From contig JABVXU010000001.1 in the NCBI GenBank assembly GCA_013365365.1, positions 682,001 to 746,000 of the forward strand: a DNA stretch of 64,000 nucleotides, written 5' to 3'. Positions 13,445 through 26,126 of this stretch are shown here, piece after piece (positions within the stretch are counted from its first letter, which is position 1; every line of letters starts with the position of its first letter). The notes below the pieces were generated by a model. The model was given only the letters and a program-made list of their open reading frames with translations. It did no database searches and was not told the origin of the DNA. This DNA is from Cruorifilaria tuberocauda (lineage: Eukaryota; Nematoda; Chromadorea; Rhabditida; Onchocercidae). Made by a program: the position numbers and the translations under genes.

Positions 13445-15257
13445 TTACCTCGTTTCTTTCATTGGGATGACAATACGGGGTTTCACCATCGAACCTGTAC
13501 GTACCGATGAGTCCTGAAGACAAAAACAGACTTTATCATAAAGTGCAAAATGCACCACCGACCATTCAATTCTTTAGCCAGCCATATAAGAGCATTTAAC
13601 CATTGTAACTGCAATGGGACACCTAATATGATAAATGTCTAATTATGATGGAATAAGCGTTCTTCCTGAAAATCAAATGCAATAGAATATCACTGGAACA
13701 AACAATCCCATCTTCACCACAGTTCAGAAATGAACATCTAGTACCTTATGCACTTCATAGCGAATTGGTTCCGAGTCAGGGATTTCGAGTTTTGCCTTTA
13801 AAATTTGTCCAATACGCAAATTCACATCATCTTTCAGTGAATCACGTGTCCATAAAGAAACCTAGAACTATAAGATGAAGAAACTACAACTTTTAATCTT
13901 GCATTAATCAACGTTTCTGCAAAATATTTAAAGCCTTATCTATTCCCTAAAAAACTGTATATATAAAAACTGGAAATGAATAAATCTATCCAACCTTGTC
14001 ACCTTTCTGTCGAACATTTACCACTGCACCACATATATGTTCGCCATGTTCTTCAAATTGCTCCCCGATAATTGCCATTAGTAGTTCAAGCCAATAGTGA
14101 TCTAACAATTGTGCCCGTTTCTGTTTATCGACAACAACGAGCCAACGACCACCTTTCACATTATTTTCATCCTCCCACATTGGTTTAATACCCTCTTTAA
14201 ATAAATAGTAATCACTTCCCCAATTAAGACCCGAAGCCGTTTGAATGTGATTGTACAAGCTGAAATAGGCCAAAATTTGTTTTTAATAACGCGTTCATCC
14301 TGATACATTACAGAGCCACATGGAGCTATAATATCAAGTTGATTCAGCGCCGAAGATCAATTTCATGTGGGAAGAACTGGTTCAAGCGAAAATAATCAAA
14401 CAAACGCAAATAAATCTGAATTTACAAAGATTAGGATTCAAAATAAATGCAAATTGGTTCTAAAAGTGAAAAGCAAATATGGCTCAAGATGACCTTGAGA
14501 AGTATAAATGAGACAATCAACTCACGCCCAAAAGTCTTCAACAGTATCAAAAACAGCCACTTGTTTCAAACAATCCTCCCAATCTTTATTTCGGTCAGCT
14601 TTCAAATACCAAAGAGCCCATCGGCACTGCAGTGGATGACGTGTAAGTGATTCTGGAGCGGTCGCTGAAGGACTGTGACACTCAGATTGCTGAAAAATAC
14701 GTACGTCTTGAAAGCATTTTTTTAAATATATGGGAAGTAAATTACACAAAGGAATGCCTCTACTATTTGAACCTGAGCAGTTTGCGAACCGTTAACCTTA
14801 AAATAACAGTAAATGAATGCTACCTCCTGATCAGAAGCGGTGATGATTTAATTATATTATAACGATTATCACCAAATAACCCAGTTACCCTGCATAAATA
14901 ACTCTTTTAGCCATTAGATTATATTCCTGTACAGCTGCGATTTGAGAGACATGCTGAAGACATGAAAGACGTGTAAAAAAATGTTTCCGACGAAATACCG
15001 CAAAAACTGTCTAACCACACAAAAGGTATTCATCTATACATTCGATTCCACCAATCAGAAAATTGCTGAAACGGTCCCATTTTCTAAATTCTAATCTAAT
15101 ACAAACTTATATGAAACAATTTACTGAAATTCACCTCAATATGATTTGTCTCATCTCCATTATCATTAGACTGAGCCGTTTCATCAATTATTTCCAGTTG
15201 GTTGTCTGTATCGTTGGTTGATTCCTGCTTGACAATCTCCGCCTTCGAAATAGGCAT
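13445..15257 (-). CDS. ife-3: mRNA cap-binding translation initiation factor eIF4E (IFE-3 type)
   Basis: Binds the 5' cap of mRNA and recruits eIF4G for translation initiation in the cytoplasm. Five exons in minus order: 15257-15135, 14689-14526, 14259-13995, 13861-13745, 13513-13445; all joins are in phase and give 245 residues, normal for the family. The cap-stacking tryptophans are visible as Trp78 (NKDWEDCL) and Trp124 with Glu125 (GIKPMWEDENN), and the eIF4G-contact segment as FDTVEDFWALYNHI (88-101). The stretch GLNWGSDYYLFKEGIKPMW and the KGDKVSLWTRDS region resemble nematode IFE-3 rather than IFE-1/2/5, as I remember them. The N-terminal 40 residues are acidic and look disordered. A TTTCAG 11 bases before the ATG suggests spliced-leader addition. 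Its 3' end converges on egl-8. Confidence 0.95.
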
Positions 15258-15268
15258 ATTTTCCGAAA

Positions 15269-15274
15269 CTGAAA
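15269..15274 (-). promoter_or_regulatory. Candidate spliced-leader acceptor for eIF4E
   Basis: On the minus strand the bases read ATTTCAG immediately before an 11-base leader and the eIF4E start codon. A good 3' splice site this close to an initiator ATG, with no matching upstream coding exon, is typical of trans-splicing in nematodes. This is inference from position and consensus only. Confidence 0.5.
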
Positions 15275-16569
15275 TCATGAAATCTACCCGAAATTTAAAA
15301 ATTTTCGAACTGAAATAATACCAGTATGAAACAACAGTATGGCCCTTCGTAAGTGCACATAAATAACAACTCACAAGAAGCAATACCTTTCCAACGGAGC
15401 TAGAATGCAAAGATAGGACAACAAATGAAGAAAACGAATTTTCACACTGCTATACATTCTTTATCGATTTTAGATGAAAACATAGTATATGCAAATTTTG
15501 AATTTTTTCATAAAATTTAAATTTTGACAAGTTGTGAAGCGAACCGTGGCATCTTGGCGTGATAATAATTACTATAATAGGAAGAGTGATACAGTACAGT
15601 GAGTAAAATTCTGCCTCTTCTTCTCTTAATCAACACTGCTCTTATCCTTTCCAAATCCCTCCCAAAAATGAGAATCAAAAGTGATGGATCGTAACTAAAC
15701 AGAGATGATTTTAAATCCATGTAAAAACACTCTTTACAGGTACTGCATTATAATTTTATGCAGTTAAATAAAGTAAACGAGAAGTAGATCAAAGTTAGAA
15801 ATAACTACTCTTTTGAGCAAGAAGCATATATCAGAGAATAACGGTGACCGAAACCTTCTGATTGAAACTTTCGTTGAAATCTCCCAAGAACTACGAGGCA
15901 AATAAGATGCGGTGATGTTGTCTTTTCAACTTCCTTCAAGTATCTTAAATAATATGCCTTCCATTGCCATCTTCTCAATCGAAGTGCTCATTAAACAAGC
16001 ACGAAATACCCCAAAGCTCAAGTATCGCAGAATTCTGGTCGTTTCGTAAAGATTAGGATGAAATGATTTGTATATAAAAAACTTGAAATTTGACCTGAAG
16101 ACTGACCAAACTAACTGGCCCATTTTAGAAGAGAGGAAAACGTCTGCGATGTGACCTCAATTCAGGGAATCTAGGTAATCACAAACTGTACAGTGGGACA
16201 GTTTCAGAATTGAACAATAATCATTATTTACCAAAAAGATGACAATTTTAGCAAAACAGTGTTAACCTGAGGTTGGGCACGGTTTGCGATACTTGGATTT
16301 TTTCTGTGCAACGACAACTTTTACTATGTGCTTTGGATGAGATATTTATGTTGATCAGATTGTTTAATTGAGATGTTAAAGGTTGCTTTCAACCGGGGAA
16401 TATGATGTGTAACTGTGGCACAATAATGTTGATTTCGGGATATTTAATTTATTCAAATTACACTTAAAAGTCCAAACTTTATTGTTTGTAAATTAATTCA
16501 CCAATGTTCCATTCATTACAATTGTTTTTCAATGTCAGTATTTTATGAAATTGTAAAAGTATTTACAGC
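15275..16569. other. Divergent intergenic region, no gene seen
   Basis: The 1.3 kb between the divergently transcribed eIF4E and USP8-type genes should carry both promoters. Minus-strand open frames at 15517-15720 and 15926-16123 have no recognisable similarity and no supporting splice context, so I do not call them. The region is AT-rich without obvious repeats. Confidence 0.4.
16563..16569 (+). promoter_or_regulatory. Candidate spliced-leader acceptor for USP8-type gene
   Basis: The sequence TTTACAG followed by a single C precedes the start codon at 16570. A 3' splice site one base upstream of the ATG leaves almost no 5' UTR unless a spliced leader is added, so this is a good trans-splice acceptor candidate. 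Confidence 0.55.
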
Positions 16570-19500
16570 ATGGTTCTGAATCGTCCCACAGTAATTCGGC
16601 TAGCTGATTTACGTTTCAGTAGCTTGGAACATTTGAAATCATGGTGTGATGTGACTCATAAACAAAAGTGGGAGCAAGCGATTTCGCGACTTATTTGTAC
16701 TAAGTAGATCACTTAACTTATTTATGATTATCTTTTTGATTCTGAAATATTGCACTTTTAAATAGTTATGTTTCTGTCGCACTGTTTCATCCCTCTGTCT
16801 ATCTTTATTGTTCATAGTTTATATTAGTTTTTTTGCTGCATGTGTTTAAAAATAAATTAAAAAAGGAAAACAAATGCACCTTGCATATGTACCTATCTAT
16901 AAGTCAAAAATAAATGATTGAATGGCGATATGAAATCTTTTAGAGCATTTGATCATGCAGAACGAGTTTTCGATGAAGCAAAGCTGAAAATGCAGGAGGG
17001 AGACGAGGAAGATGCATACAAGTTGTTCACACGAATGGGCATTATTTCAAAAATAATCATTAGCAAGAGTGATTTCCAACAGTTCAAAAATTCGCCGGTA
17101 ATAATAAGACACCTGTTTATGATAGGTGAAAAATAATTATGTTTCTGTCGCACTGTTTCATCCCTCTGTCTGTCTTTACTGTTCGTAGTTTATATTAGTT
17201 TTTTTGCTGCATGTGTTTAAAAATAAATTAAAAAAGGAAAACAAATGCACCTTGCATATGTACCGATCTATTACTGATCTATTTCCAGGATGGTCGTCGT
17301 TTTTATTGTTTATTCGACCAGTGTATTGCTTATCTGAACGAGTTGGAAGAAAGCTTGAATAAACGATATGAGTTGAAGAAAGTTGAAAAAAGTTACGGCG
17401 AGCGAAACGCAACGGTTGTGCACCATGAAGAAACACGAGACGCCGAAGATTATTCCACGGGTAATTTGTTTTTACTACATTGTTTGACGTAGAATTAGAA
17501 TCGCTTTTATTTTTATATGTATAAAAATTGACGAAGAGTTTAGAAAATTCTACCTCTGTTATAAAACAGACATTATGGTACAATAAAAATAATGCAATAA
17601 AATTTGTACCTCACATTAGATATATCTAAAATATTGACAAGATTTTTGGTTGCTCTAGGATAGTTCTTTAAATGACATTTAACTGGGAATTTCCTTCACA
17701 TATTCAAGATGAATCAATGGTAATAGAACCGCGTGACTTGGTGCATTATATTTCTTGCAAACACCGAGTTCTTATCATTGATTATCGAAATGATCAGACA
17801 GATGTTATTCAGTATGCAAATGCTGGGCAGTTATTGATTGCACAGGTTCCTGCTGATGCTGTTGTTCCTGGGTTAGTTCATTAGCATTTACCCTATCCTT
17901 TCCCGCCCTAAATTATTTTGTATGACTTGAATGAAACTGAATTTTAAATCTTGGTTCACTTCACCGTCTTCAGAATTGTTTGTTTTGCAATTGCATTCTC
18001 AAATATAATCGTAAATCATAGCAAAATATTCAAAGGGCAATAAATCCAAATTTAAGCATTAAAATAAGAAAAACCAAAATATCAACGATAATAAAATGAG
18101 AAAAATATAATCATTGTGGCCGAAAATTTAACCGTTGCATTTATTTTGGCATGAAATCATTTTAAATTAATAGCAGAAGTATTTAGCAGTAAAATTTAAT
18201 GGTATTTCATATTTATGGTTTAGAAAATAAAAATTAAATATTGCTCACCGTGCTGTATTTGATTAATTCTTTTTATCGTTTACACAGTTCTAATAACTGT
18301 TTTCAAATTTTTTGTAATTCATTCAAAACTGCGTTTTTATCTGAACATTGCATATTGCAGTTGTATTGGTTCTTCGTTGATTCGCTCGGCCGAAATTGGT
18401 CAAAGAGCTATTCTTCAACGTATGGCGGATGTAGATATGGTAGTGCTTATGGGAAGTGAGAATGCTCCAAATGAGGAGAAAGATATGGTTCCTGGATCAA
18501 AGGAACAGATACTATATAGCGCTTTATCAATGGTTTGTTTTCAAATTTCAAGTCGAAATCAAAGAACGTATAGGGATTGTAATCTAGAAAATGTTCCTTC
18601 TATATTAGAATATGTGAACAATGAATAATAAACAATAATGTTTCGATTCGTGATACTGTCCCAGTCATGATGATTTGTCAAATCATGATAAATCAAATTT
18701 TAAAAATTGGTAATAAATTAGTTTAGAGGAATGGATTACTTAGTTCAAAGAAAAGGTTGCTCGGTAGGAAAGCTTGCTGATCTAAATATGAAGGACATTA
18801 AGTGATAGAATGCGCTGCAAAATTTTTATTCATCTCTTGATTTTGAATAACAAAAAATATTGAAGTTAAACTTTAATACTGCAGTATAACAATAACTTTC
18901 GGTTGAGAAAGCTGCCAAAATTCTTGAAAGGTGGTTTTGAAAACTGGCGTTTGTATTATCCAATGCATACATCTACAAAATCTGCTATGCGAAAGAAATT
19001 GGTGGATATCGCAAATCGTACTGAATTTGCTAAGGCTGTTGCTGAATACAAAAAAGGTTCCTTTTTATTCTTCAAATTCTTTGGCTTATTAGTTTCTCTT
19101 AATATCTCATATTAATTTACTAATTTTTCCAGATTTTGGAATTGATTCCTTAGAATATCCTGAGTTATTGCCAACGGCTCGTCCTAAAACAACTGGATTG
19201 TCAATGCCTCATTCGAGTATTTCTGATAGTGTCGTGCATCACATGGGACAATCTTCATTTTATTCCTCAATGTTAGTGGAATCTGCAGGTACAGTTGAAA
19301 TCTCCTATTAGTTTACTTATCATTGGTGGTTTGAAATTATAACTGAACAAATTTGATAACACATTTGAAACTGAAAATCTTTTTAATGAATTTTTAGGAA
19401 TTTAACAAGAACTTCGATGTGATCTTGCAGGCATTTCTGACAGATCTTCATTATTATCCTTATGCCCAGCGCTGCCAACGAAAGATGGATTATTTGATGT

Positions 19501-22500
19501 TAGAACAGATACTGCAGGTATAGCAGATAAATCTTCAGTTATAAGTGATTCAAACGTTACGGTCACTGCAATTCCTTCGGTTTGCGGAAGTACAACTAAA
19601 AACTTTAAGTCTCAGATTAACGTTCCTACACTTCAATCTCATCAACCTCCTATAATTGATCGAACCAAAAAACCGCTTTCAGAGGTCTGTATAAAATATA
19701 TTGTCATTATAAAAAAAATATAAGTGATTTAAAGGTTACGGTCAACTTTTTGTTTTTATTTAGTATACTTTAATAAATTCTGGAATTCCTAATATATGAT
19801 TGAACCTATATAAACTTCATTCATCTAGTAGGATATTCTTCGCTTGGGTAACGCATTATTTTATCGGGTTTCCTTTCATAGCTACTTCGATTTTTTTTTT
19901 GGAAGATGTAAATTATATTCATTCTTGATATCACTTCTAATATAATAGTTTCAATTATTGTTTTCATTTCTATTTCTTGGATTATTTGATAATATTTTTT
20001 CAGTTACCTGCACAGAAGGAAAAAGCCTCTTCTGAAAAATCCTTTCCAATTAAATCGATTCAAACCGTGTTTGGTGGTGCAAAATTGTACGATGCAAGGT
20101 TAGTTATCTTTTTTATTCCAAACTCATTTTTACCAATCTATATGTTTATTAATATTTTAGTTCGAAACGAACTCCAGTGAATATTCCGGTAATACCAGAC
20201 AGGCTATTAAAACCACAGTTACTTCCAAGGTATGTAGAGATTAATATATATATTCTATTAATATTTTATTATGATATATGTATATCAGTTTTAAATGAAA
20301 TGCGGGATCTGGATAGTTCGATCATGCATTATTCCATATATTGTAAACATGTCGCAGTTCATTCAAATGATTTGGTTTATTTACGAGTTAAATTCAGTAA
20401 TACGGCTTTTAATAATCTTACCAAATCTGAATGAAATACGAGATATCCAAATTTTTTCAGCGATGGCTCGCACCAGCTTTTACATTTATATGAATCTATG
20501 ATGAATATTCTCAGTCTGTGTGCGGTCTCTCGAAGCTGTGTACACTTTCATTCATTGCACTTAGTTTCATCAATTTTTATTTTTTTGGAAATGCTACTTT
20601 TACAAATTCTTGAATTTTTTACATTTAGAATCCTGGATACACTGGTTTATATAATTTGGGAAATACTTGCTTCATGAATTCCGTATTACAAACTTTATTC
20701 AATACAATCCCATTGCGGCGTATTTTCACTAAAGACGAATTCGTTAAATTTGTCAGCAGGTATTTTTTTTAATCTATCAGTTTGTACTTTTAATTTCTTG
20801 TTAGCCGTGACGTTCCATCGTTGTTACTAAGAAGCTTTTTTCATTAGTTCTCCTGTATTTGAAATAGAAGGAAAAATTTTTTAAGGACTAACAAAATGGG
20901 AACAATGGGTGTAATATCATCAGTATTTTCGGCGATGATGGATTCTGTTTGGAGTGGATTGTTTAGTGTTCTTCGTCCCCAACAGTTTCTTGTATTTTTT
21001 AACAGTTTTGTTCTCAAGACAAAAGTACATAGATAAGAAATTCTTTGCAGTGATCCGCTTAATTTATGAAATTTTGTTGAGGAGACATTTGCCGCTGAGG
21101 TGAATGCTTCTTTGGCTGATGGTCAGCAACACGATGCGCAAGAATTCCAGATTTATTTACTTGACGCACTGCATGAGGATACAAATCGAGTAATTTTTAG
21201 TAATCTGTTTCTTTTTGAATTTTGTGTAGGGCTTACAAATAATGGAAGATAATGGTTATTTGCGTGATTTTTAAATATTCATGCAAAGACAGATATATTT
21301 TTCTTGACTCTCAAATGAGTCGATTTTGTATTAAATACAATGACATTATTTGTTTAGGTAATGAAACGCATAACCTTCGAACAGAATTATACTGGTGCAG
21401 ATTTGGAAGCAGAAGCAGCTGACTATAATGAAAAATTAAGGAGGTTTGCCTACTCACCAATCAGTGACATTTTTAATGTTAGTCATTTTTTTATAGGGCC
21501 AACATTTTTTTTTGAATCTCGTAGCTTTTTTCAGCATTTATTTCGGGCATGCAATGTTTGGATTTCAATAGATATCAAACTTGTATATCTGTTTCACAGT
21601 ATTTTATGCTGTAGAAAAAGTGGAACTTCTCTCACTTATAATTTTGGTCAGTATCATTTGAAAATCGTGGGGGCTCAGTGTTGTTGAAAATCTTGTCTTC
21701 GCATTATATGCATGCGATAGAGCAGATTTTGATACTCTTAAAAATAAAATTTTAATCTAATGCCATATTTTACTGCTTGATAACTGCAGTAGTGATAGGC
21801 CACTCTTGATTCATGAAATTAGCTCAAACATTTTAAAAAATGTAAATAAATGTTTTTAGTGTCAAACTGTATCAAGTTTGCAATGCAATAAGTGTAAAAG
21901 GCAAAGTGTTACATTCGAGGAATTAGCCCAGCTGTCAATCGAAGTGCCAAATCGAAATTCAAATATTGAAGATTGTATACGGAGTCATTTTCAAGATGTG
22001 GTTCGCTTTTTAAAACAATTATATTTCAAAATCTTATTCGTTACTTCACATTTTGTAATAAATATTTACAAATGTTTTATAGGAACTTGATGGTTCATGC
22101 AAATGGCGCTGTCCTGATTGCGAGTCTTTGCAGACTGCAACTCGTAGAACGTTTTTGTGGAAGCTACCTCAAATTCTAGTCGTTTATTTTTCTTTAACTT
22201 CGTAACATTTTTATGACTCATAGAAATTTTAATAGTAGTTTCGATGCAATATTCACATATATTTTACATCTACTATTCATTGTCAGAACAGTGAATAAAT
22301 TGGAGGCTTAGCGATTTGTGTTGATCTGTGATGTATTTTCACTTGATATGTAAAATGATCTCGTTTTGAATTCTTACCGAATTTTAGGTTATACATTTGA
22401 AGCGTTTCACTTTTATGGGAGATAATTGGCAAAAGAATGATGCTCACGTAACGTTCAACACTTTTCCACTGAAGTTGCAGACTGAATATTTCAGCTTATA

Positions 22501-23211
22501 TGCAGTTGTCGTAAGTTTGTATATTATTTTCAACTTATATGCTGTTGTCGTAAGTTTGTATATTATTGTTTTCCTATCCAAAATTTTTCATACTTTTTTC
22601 TTTTTCCGAGTGTTAAAATTAATTTTTAGTCAGAAAGTTTTCGTAGCTAAATTATAATTTCTTCTAATTATCATTTAGTTATATGTTTGACTATCATTTT
22701 CTACTAAGCATGGTTTGTTGTAATTCTCGACTTGCAATTTAGAATTTAATTTGAATTTTATTATAAATTGATTAATTAAAAGGAATTTCTTCTAAATATT
22801 GATAATCTGTTCATTCCTGTTATTAACACTTGCTGGTATTTTGTTAATTGTAGCAAATTTATGTACTTTCAAAATGCAAATTTGGTTTTTTTCGGTTTCC
22901 ATTTTGATTTAAGTGACTTTCAGTAAACTTGAAATATATTATTTTGGTAGTTAAAAATTTCTCTTTTTAATACATGAATATTTTTAAATATTCTAAAATG
23001 TTGCATTTGTTACTTTTCTTATACAAGTTCTTAGAACCACAGAGGAAGCTTGAATAGTGGGCATTACACAGCAACAGTTCGTAACCAAATTACTAAACAG
23101 TGGCTACTCTTCGATGATGAGGTTGTCACACCGATAGATGTGGATTCCATATGCTCGAAATACGCTTTTATCCTATATTTTCAGAAAGATTCCATTTCGA
23201 AGATTATATGA
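16570..23211 (+). CDS. USP8-type ubiquitin carboxyl-terminal hydrolase
   Basis: Cysteine protease that removes ubiquitin, in this family mainly from endosomal cargo and ESCRT-linked proteins. Model of 868 residues: 16570-16703, 16944-17097, 17289-17460, 17709-17871, 18361-18532, 18885-19056, 19133-19288, 19431-19684, 20004-20098, 20161-20229, 20461-20524, 20629-20759, 20886-20991, 21082-21189, 21358-21477, 21860-21997, 22083-22181, 22388-22510, 23035-23211; all phases agree. Residues 1-153 are helical like the USP8 N-terminal dimerisation region; 154-265 resemble the catalytically inactive rhodanese domain ([10 protein letters not shown]); 270-535 are low-complexity linker; the peptidase follows with Cys549 ([10 protein letters not shown]), His820 (LNSGHYTA) and Asp837 (WLLFDDEV). 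Two CxxC pairs (QCNKCK, RCPDCE) fit the zinc ribbon. Least certain joins: the exons at 20461-20524 and 21082. Confidence 0.9.
16766..16900 (+). repeat. 135-base direct repeat, copy 1
   Basis: This intronic segment is nearly identical to 17137-17271, with only a handful of substitutions seen by eye. Copy 1 lies in the intron before the second exon of the USP8-type gene and copy 2 in the intron after it, so the repeats bracket that exon. Both begin TTATGTTTCTGTCGCACTG and end near GCATATGTACC. Confidence 0.9.
17137..17271 (+). repeat. 135-base direct repeat, copy 2
   Basis: Second copy of the repeat at 16766-16900, offset by 371 bases. It ends 17 bases before the third exon of the USP8-type gene. 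The few differences (for example TCTATCTTTATT against TCTGTCTTTACT) suggest a fairly recent duplication of intron plus exon neighbourhood, or gene conversion between the copies. Confidence 0.9.
22474..22562 (+). repeat. Duplicated 5' splice site in the USP8-type gene
   Basis: The end of the exon closing at 22510 and its donor (TTGTC followed by GTAAGTTTGTATATTATT) are repeated immediately downstream, giving a second identical donor after 22549. The two donors are 39 bases apart and no stop lies between them, so use of the second would insert 13 residues just before the [13 protein letters not shown] catalytic segment. Confidence 0.85.
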
Positions 23212-26126
23212 TTTTTTGAAAACATTCTATGTAATCTTGAAGTCATTTGAAACATGATTTGGTGAACAATATTCTCATTGAACTGGTTACTACCATTCCT
23301 AATTAGTCATTTTATCGCATTAATTCTTAGCAATGTCTTTTGTATGACTCGAATTTCAACCAAATTCGTATTTAGTTTATATTTAGGTTATGGGTCATAT
23401 CATTTGTTATTCTTTTCAGTTCACGTCCTCATTTCATGATTTTGACATGCAATCCAACTTTTTGTTTTTCTTTCTTTTTTATTTTTTTGCTAAAATTCAA
23501 ACCTTAGATTTCATTATTCATCATTTAATTTGTATTTTTTTGTTGCTAGTTATGACTGTGATTGCTTTTGTTAAATCGTGTATCCTTCGCTTCTTAATGG
23601 CTTCACTAATATGCTCACATCATTTGGCTCTCTATGACTGGTCACTCGGCTTCTCATGTTTGAAAAGTAAGATTTTATTAAGACAAAGTACGATTGTAGC
23701 ACATAACTACGCTGCCTTTTTTAGTTATGTTATTTGTGTTTAAATTTACTCTTTTCTTAAATTGTGTACATTTTTCTGCAGTATTCATTTGTTTTTTTCA
23801 ACATTCAGTTTTGCTTTCGAAGCTAGTCGAGAAGCAGGATAGATTTTAAAACTTGCTAACTGTTGGTTTTAACCGTTATAGGCAAAATCTCGCCTTTCTA
23901 TGTAAATTATAAATTTTTTGCACTAAAAAGTTATAATTTGTTTGATACCCTTAATTTGTCATTGATAAAATAATCACCGATTGCCGTTTCACATTCGTTG
24001 GGAAAGGGAGCAAAGGAAAGCGAGGGTTTATGTTGTCAGAACAGGTTCTCACTGAATTTCCTATCTTGTTGAAAAGTTTAGAGTTTCAAATGTTTGGTAC
24101 TGAAAGAAGTAGTAAAGCATACCTATTCGTATTCAGACTTACTAGTGCTAAGATTGGTAGTACATTTCAAACTTCAAAAATCAATAGTTCGAGTTTCCAG
24201 AAAGTGGGTGTTGCTTTTGCTGACTATCATTGAACTGCGTATTATTTATTTTCGCCATCAATTAATGAATGAAGTAGCGGAAAGCACACTTTTATCTGTG
24301 ATTAAGTATGGTAAAAATTTTGAGAAATGAAAATAGAAACATTTAATTTATTATCTATGATAATTTGATGATTAATTTGATCACAAGATGAAAGAGATTA
24401 AAATTTGATGGTTCAAAAAGAGGCTATTTGATCACGTATATCGGCGTATGAATAATACGATATCATTTGGTTATCACTGGTTTCCACACTGAGAAAAGCA
24501 AATGCTTGAAAACATGTTGCTTTCTTAAAAATCAACTATTCATAATATCCTATTCGATGAAAGTTATCGAAATGTTAAATCCTTGTTATAATTTTACGAT
24601 TTCTTCCCATAATGAATTAACTTAGCTTCAAATAGAACCATAAATCAGTTTATAGCTAACACTGTATCAACTTGAAACGGATGATTTTGGTTGTTGTTTT
24701 TTTTCACTCCTACTCAAATTTTTAACGAGAGGAGTTAAACCGTCTAGGACTTAAATCATTCGGAAATCCTTTCGTTAATATTCATCACGAACCCGTACAA
24801 TCATTACGTCATAGAGTTCTAAATGGTACATAAATGAATTTTGGATTCTAAATCAGATTGAAACTCAATCTAAATGAATCAGATCTGCTAAGCAATTTCG
24901 AATATTTGATATTAAAAATATATGATCACGAAAGAATGTAAATATGTCGTGAGAGTACTATGAATTTTAATTAATATATAATAACAATACATAATATTGA
25001 AAAAATTTGTCATTAGAAAATGATTTACCTTCATTAGAGTGAAATTTTACTATTTTAAATATCAACAGTAAAAGTTGCAAGTATTAGAAAATGATTCTTT
25101 ACTTATCACTTTTCAAGAAATGGTTATTCAACCTGATTCCTCGAAGGAAAAGAAGAATGGATAAGTACAGTTATGAATGAAGTGTATAAAAGTATTTGTA
25201 ATTCATCTTACGTGATTCTAAAGCGACGGAGAGTGTTAGGAGCAACGGTAGTTCTAGCTATACGTTTCCTAGCCAAATACATACCGCAGAACCAGAAAGC
25301 AGAAAGTGCTCTCATATACAGGAAAAGGAAGAGTGGTATGATTGGTTTTGAAAACTTGTTTGCGTTTAGGTGATGAGAAGGATAGGAGCGAAATAAACGT
25401 ATATATGCATGTCCGAAGACGTTTCTATTCCTCACCTCTTGACAACTTCAAAATTTTACCCCAATTGCATGAAAATTTTTGCTGAAATTGCTGTATATTT
25501 GTTGCCCAGCGGCGCACAATCATCGTTACCGCCTGCCACTGCCGTTCTTGCTACACGCGTTCAAAAGTACCCTTTCACAGATGGATATTCTTCTAAAATT
25601 GAAAATCAAGAAGCAAAATTGTTGGTTAAAACTTTTTTCAATAAATCAAATACTACTTGGAAAAGCCGTTTCCAATCATGTATTCCTCGCAATTCTTTTT
25701 CTAGAGGAATTAAAAAAACTTTTTTCTTTTGAAATTCTTCGCATCATGGCGTGATCATTAGTTCCCCTTTACCCTTTGCTACATTCACGCAGCTTCTATA
25801 AGGACTTTTAAATATTATTGTTCGGTTTCTAGAATAAATTCAACAGCTTACTCGTATCATTATACGTTACGCGGAAAGATGCATGAATCAGTATAACCAG
25901 ATGCGATTCATTTTTCTCCAATTTCTTTCGCCTACACTTTTAAACAGAATCAGTAGATCTTTCGTTAATATTTACGTTCTTCAAATTACCGCATACTTAC
26001 TTTTTCACTGATTTATTGATAATTCTGCTAACTTTTGCAAGCTACTCTCTCCTTTTACGGCAATACTTGTCACGATTTTTTTGAATACTTAAGCAGGAAT
26101 AGAAAATGCTCAACTTTTTGTAGTGA
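23212..26126. other. Intergenic region, no gene seen
   Basis: About 2.9 kb between the USP8-type gene and the secreted-protein gene, both on the plus strand. A somewhat less AT-rich patch near 25500-25600 has two overlapping open frames (25409-25732 and 25479-25754), but neither shows a known domain, a signal peptide or splice partners. The patch could be 5' UTR or decayed sequence. Nothing else is recognisable. Confidence 0.4.

Noticed and set aside
5811..13494. Shared 16-base string GGGGTTTCACCATCGA near 5814 and inside the eIF4E last exon near 13479
   Set aside because: The match does not extend, and about one such match is expected by chance in 64 kb.
25409..25754. Two overlapping plus-strand open frames of about 100 codons in a less AT-rich patch
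   Set aside because: No recognisable domain, no signal peptide, no splice partners, and both frames open at once, which suggests low stop density rather than coding.
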